A DNA stretch of 41,463 bases, from the NCBI GenBank assembly GCA_964510205.1, contig CAZEBW010000029.1, positions 1 to 41,463 on the forward strand. The letters are read 5' to 3'. The first letter of the stretch is position 1, and each line of letters starts with the position of its first letter. The position numbers and the translations under genes were made by a program. This document shows positions 39,513 to 41,463 of the stretch, in pieces. This DNA comes from CAZEBW01 sp964510205 (GTDB lineage: Bacteria > Chloroflexota > Anaerolineae > VGOG01). A model generated the notes under the pieces. That model was not told the origin of the DNA. It saw nothing but the letters and a program-made list of their open reading frames with translations, and ran no database searches.

Positions 39513-40811
39513 CTACGCCTTCGCCACCACATTCATCTCCGGCAACAGAACGTAGGGCAGGCTGAAGTTGTAGTAGACCCACTCTGTCTCCTGGCTGACG
39601 GCGGCCACGTCTTGCAGCAGCTCATAGACGTTGCCGGCGATGGACACGTCCTTCACCCGCCCCACGATCTCGCCCTTTTCGATCTTGAAAGCCAGGCTCA
39701 GCGAGTTGGAAAAGGCGCCGGAGATGACGTTGCCCTGCCCCAGACCCAGCGCGTTCTCGACCAGCAATCCCTCATCAATGCCGGCCATGATGTCGGCCAG
39801 GGGCGCCTCGCCGGCTGCGAAGATGAGGTTGGTCGGCGAAGGGCCTGGCGGACTGAACAGGCCGCGCGAGCCATTGCCCGTTGACTCGACACCGGACTGG
39901 GCGGCGGTCTTGAGATCGTACAGAAACCCTTTCAACTCCCCTCGCTCCACCAGCACGTTTCGGCGGTGGGCCACGCCCTCGTCGTCGTAAGACGCGCTGC
40001 CGAACTTGCCGTCCAGGGTCGGATCGTCAACGATGGTCAGCTTGTCGTCGAACAGCTTGCGGCCGACTTTGCCCGCCAGGGGCGAGATGCCGGTGTAGAC
40101 GTTTTTCCCGTTGAGGCCCAGCATGAGCGGCAGGCCCAGCACCAGTGCGCCGGTGGGCGCGAAAAGAACGGACATCCGCCCGGACTGGATGGCGGCGCTT
40201 CTCTTGGCCAACTCTAGTTTTTCGCCCAGCCGGCGCGCAAAGGCCAGATAGCCGTCCTCCCAGACCGTGGTGCCCAGGGCATCGAACATCATCAGCACGT
40301 CGTCCCCCTTGACGCGATTGACCATGAAAGACAGCGACAGAGGCGACCGCTGGAACGATACGTCGCTCCCCGCCTGGTTGCGGAGAGAAAGGTGCTGCAC
40401 ACCCCGCTCCAGTTCCACGTTGACGCGGGCATCTGGCTCGATCTGCAGGATGAGCTCAATGATCTCCTGGCCCATCTCGACCATGCGCGGGATGGGCAGC
40501 TCGGTGATGGCGCGGTCGAAGGTCCTCACCTTGGGGGCGGGCTGATGGGCGGGAAAGGCAATGGGAATCTCGTCGCCGTAGGCCGCCGACTCCAGCGCGT
40601 TGCTCACCAGCTTCTCTACCGCCGCCTCGTCGCTGGACGCAGCGAAGCCCAGCCGCCCGTCCTTGACCACGCGCACGGCCAGGCCCGTGGTGGCTTCCAC
40701 CTGGCTGTGCTTGAGCCGGTTGGACTCAAAGCCAATGGTGGCGGATTCACTCTGTACACTCACGACCTCGGCCTGGTCGGCCTGGGTCTGTAACTGTTTG
40801 AGGATGTCCAT
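39513..40811 (-). CDS. tldE: TldE/PmbA metalloprotease subunit
   Basis: A 432-residue TldE (PmbA) protein. The family layout is seen in VSVQSESATIGFESNRLKHSQ, GLAVRVVKDGRLGFAASSD, VLFAPTGALVLGLPLML, DDPTLDGKFGSASYDDEGV and GLFSPPGPSPTNLIFAAG. TldE lacks the HExxxH metal site of TldD and forms a mixed complex with it; TldD/E cleaves unfolded peptides and matures some peptides such as microcin B17 precursor. AAAGGAG precedes the ATG. It follows tldD by about 110 bases that contain a short-word array. No peptide precursor gene is seen nearby. Confidence 0.93.
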   Translation of the reverse strand: MDILKQLQTQADQAEVVSVQSESATIGFESNRLKHSQVEATTGLAVRVVKDGRLGFAASSDEAAVEKLVSNALESAAYGDEIPIAFPAHQPAPKVRTFDRAITELPIPRMVEMGQEIIELILQIEPDARVNVELERGVQHLSLRNQAGSDVSFQRSPLSLSFMVNRVKGDDVLMMFDALGTTVWEDGYLAFARRLGEKLELAKRSAAIQSGRMSVLFAPTGALVLGLPLMLGLNGKNVYTGISPLAGKVGRKLFDDKLTIVDDPTLDGKFGSASYDDEGVAHRRNVLVERGELKGFLYDLKTAAQSGVESTGNGSRGLFSPPGPSPTNLIFAAGEAPLADIMAGIDEGLLVENALGLGQGNVISGAFSNSLSLAFKIEKGEIVGRVKDVSIAGNVYELLQDVAAVSQETEWVYYNFSLPYVLLPEMNVVAKA

Positions 40812-40827
40812 AGTTGTCTCCTTTAGT

Positions 40828-40925
40828 CAGGGAATCGGGGAATTAGGGAATCAGGCAATCAGGGGGTCCTGATTTCCCGATTTCCTGATTCACTGATTCC
40901 CTGTTTTCCTGATTTCCTGATTCCT
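40828..40925. repeat. GGGAATCAG short-word array with inverse
   Basis: On the left, GGGAATCGGGGAATTAGGGA and then ATCAGGCAATCAGG; on the right the inverse words CCTGATTTCCCGATTTCCTG, ATTCCCTG and CCTGATTTCC. The whole ~95 bases can fold into one long imperfect hairpin between tldD and tldE. Confidence 0.75.
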
Positions 40926-41463
40926 ATTTTCCGCCGATGACGACGTTTTGGATGCGGATGTGGGGCGCGCCGAAGGTGACGGGCAGGCCGCCCTGCCCCT
41001 TGCCACAGGTGCCACCCGACTGCAACCACTGGAAGTCGTCGCCGATGGCGTCAATGCTCATCAGTGTGGTGAACAGATTGCCGGCCAGGATCACGTCTTT
41101 GACCATCTCGGCGATCTCGCCGTCTCGGATCACGTAGGCATAGGCCGAACTGAAAGAGAAGTTCTCCAGCGCCGTCTGCCCGCCGTACATGTCGCACGCA
41201 TAGACGCCCAGCTTGATATCGCCGATCATGTCCTCAAACGAGGTCTCCCCGCCTTCAATGGCCGTGTTGGTCATGCGCACAATGGGCGGGTAGCGATAGC
41301 CCGTGGCCCGCGCGTTGCCGGTGGGTTTCTCCCCCATCTTGGCCGCCGTCTCGCGAGAGTGGAGCCTGCCCACCAGGATGCCGTTCTTGATCAGATCGCT
41401 GCGTCCCGTCGGCGTCCCTTCATCGTCGTATTTGTGCGTGCCCCGAAGCCCCGGCAGCGAGCC
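40924..41463 (-). CDS. tldD: TldD metalloprotease subunit, C-terminal part
   Basis: The last 179 residues of TldD; the 5' part lies beyond the right edge. The visible part reads GLRGTHKYDDEGTPTGRSDL, GRLHSRETAAKMGEKPTGNA and YPPIVRMTNTAIEGG. It then has DIKLGVYACDMYGGQTALEN, GEIAEMVKDVILAGN, the Gly/Cys-rich GGTCGKGQGGLPVTFGAP and a VIGGK end, all standard for TldD. The catalytic HExxxH motif is expected upstream and is not in the window. It pairs with tldE directly downstream; together they form the TldD/E peptidase. Confidence 0.93.
   Translation of the reverse strand, partial: GSLPGLRGTHKYDDEGTPTGRSDLIKNGILVGRLHSRETAAKMGEKPTGNARATGYRYPPIVRMTNTAIEGGETSFEDMIGDIKLGVYACDMYGGQTALENFSFSSAYAYVIRDGEIAEMVKDVILAGNLFTTLMSIDAIGDDFQWLQSGGTCGKGQGGLPVTFGAPHIRIQNVVIGGK

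Overview
This window looks like a metagenome-derived scaffold from a Chloroflexota bacterium, probably Anaerolineae-like. The reasons are a large extracytoplasmic protein with a very long Thr/Pro (TPT) linker and an LPLIIKK motif, a Tat/lipoprotein-type DUF362 protein with the same kind of linker, a TGS-domain nucleoside kinase, many small palindromic repeats that enter coding regions, and two 10-N scaffold gaps (26438-26447 and 36757-36766). Taxonomy is inferred from style, not from a marker gene. Coding density is high and most genes lie on the minus strand.

Layout. 0.2-0.9 kb: a DUF433/DUF5615 toxin-antitoxin-like pair. 1.1-8.0 kb: AlkD-like DNA alkylation repair protein, TGS-nucleoside kinase, nitroreductase, a small membrane protein, a decayed YafQ-type toxin with its antitoxin, a PqqB-like metallohydrolase and an MFS transporter. 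8.0-11.4 kb: a giant secreted glycoside-hydrolase-like protein into which two repeat elements have been read in frame. 12.5-15.0 kb: membrane-anchored penicillin acylase. 15.0-17.2 kb: a scarred region with remnants of a thiamine-diphosphate enzyme and of a short-chain dehydrogenase around a second DUF433/DUF5615 pair, then a two-domain GxxExxY nuclease-fold protein between repeat elements. 17.2-23.4 kb: an iron-sulfur cluster (NapH-like polyferredoxin, DUF362 protein, two paralogous Cys-dense ferredoxins) with hypA and hypB but no hydrogenase. 23.6-37.8 kb: one long codirectional minus-strand run ending at a strong terminator (23566-23606). It holds CYTH, HTH-HD-CHAD, amphi-Trp, adk, two PPK2 genes, ppk1, Mth938-like, MscS, a beta-phosphoglucomutase/GH65 phosphorylase fusion, a P-loop sugar/nucleoside kinase and an Fe-S aldo/keto reductase. 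37.9-39.5 kb: a BglII/BstYI-type restriction-modification system. 39.5-41.5 kb: tldE and a partial tldD.

How the genes fit together. The most coherent system is the polyphosphate-nucleotide cassette. PPK1 can make polyphosphate, two PPK2 kinases can move phosphate between polyphosphate and nucleotides, adenylate kinase balances AMP/ADP/ATP, and the CHAD and CYTH proteins are families that bind polyphosphate or process triphosphates. A broken SixA-like phosphatase start lies just upstream. PPK1 and one PPK2 carry poly-lysine tails that face each other across their junction. Downstream, MscS and the disaccharide phosphorylase add an osmotic/energy-reserve theme. 

The second theme is repeat activity. 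A ~100-bp MITE with exact 9-bp target duplications occurs twice. Three TGTCATTGCGAG palindromes are present, two of which contribute codons to host proteins. CGGATT-type palindromes surround the GxxExxY gene. Degenerate short-word arrays sit at several gene boundaries.
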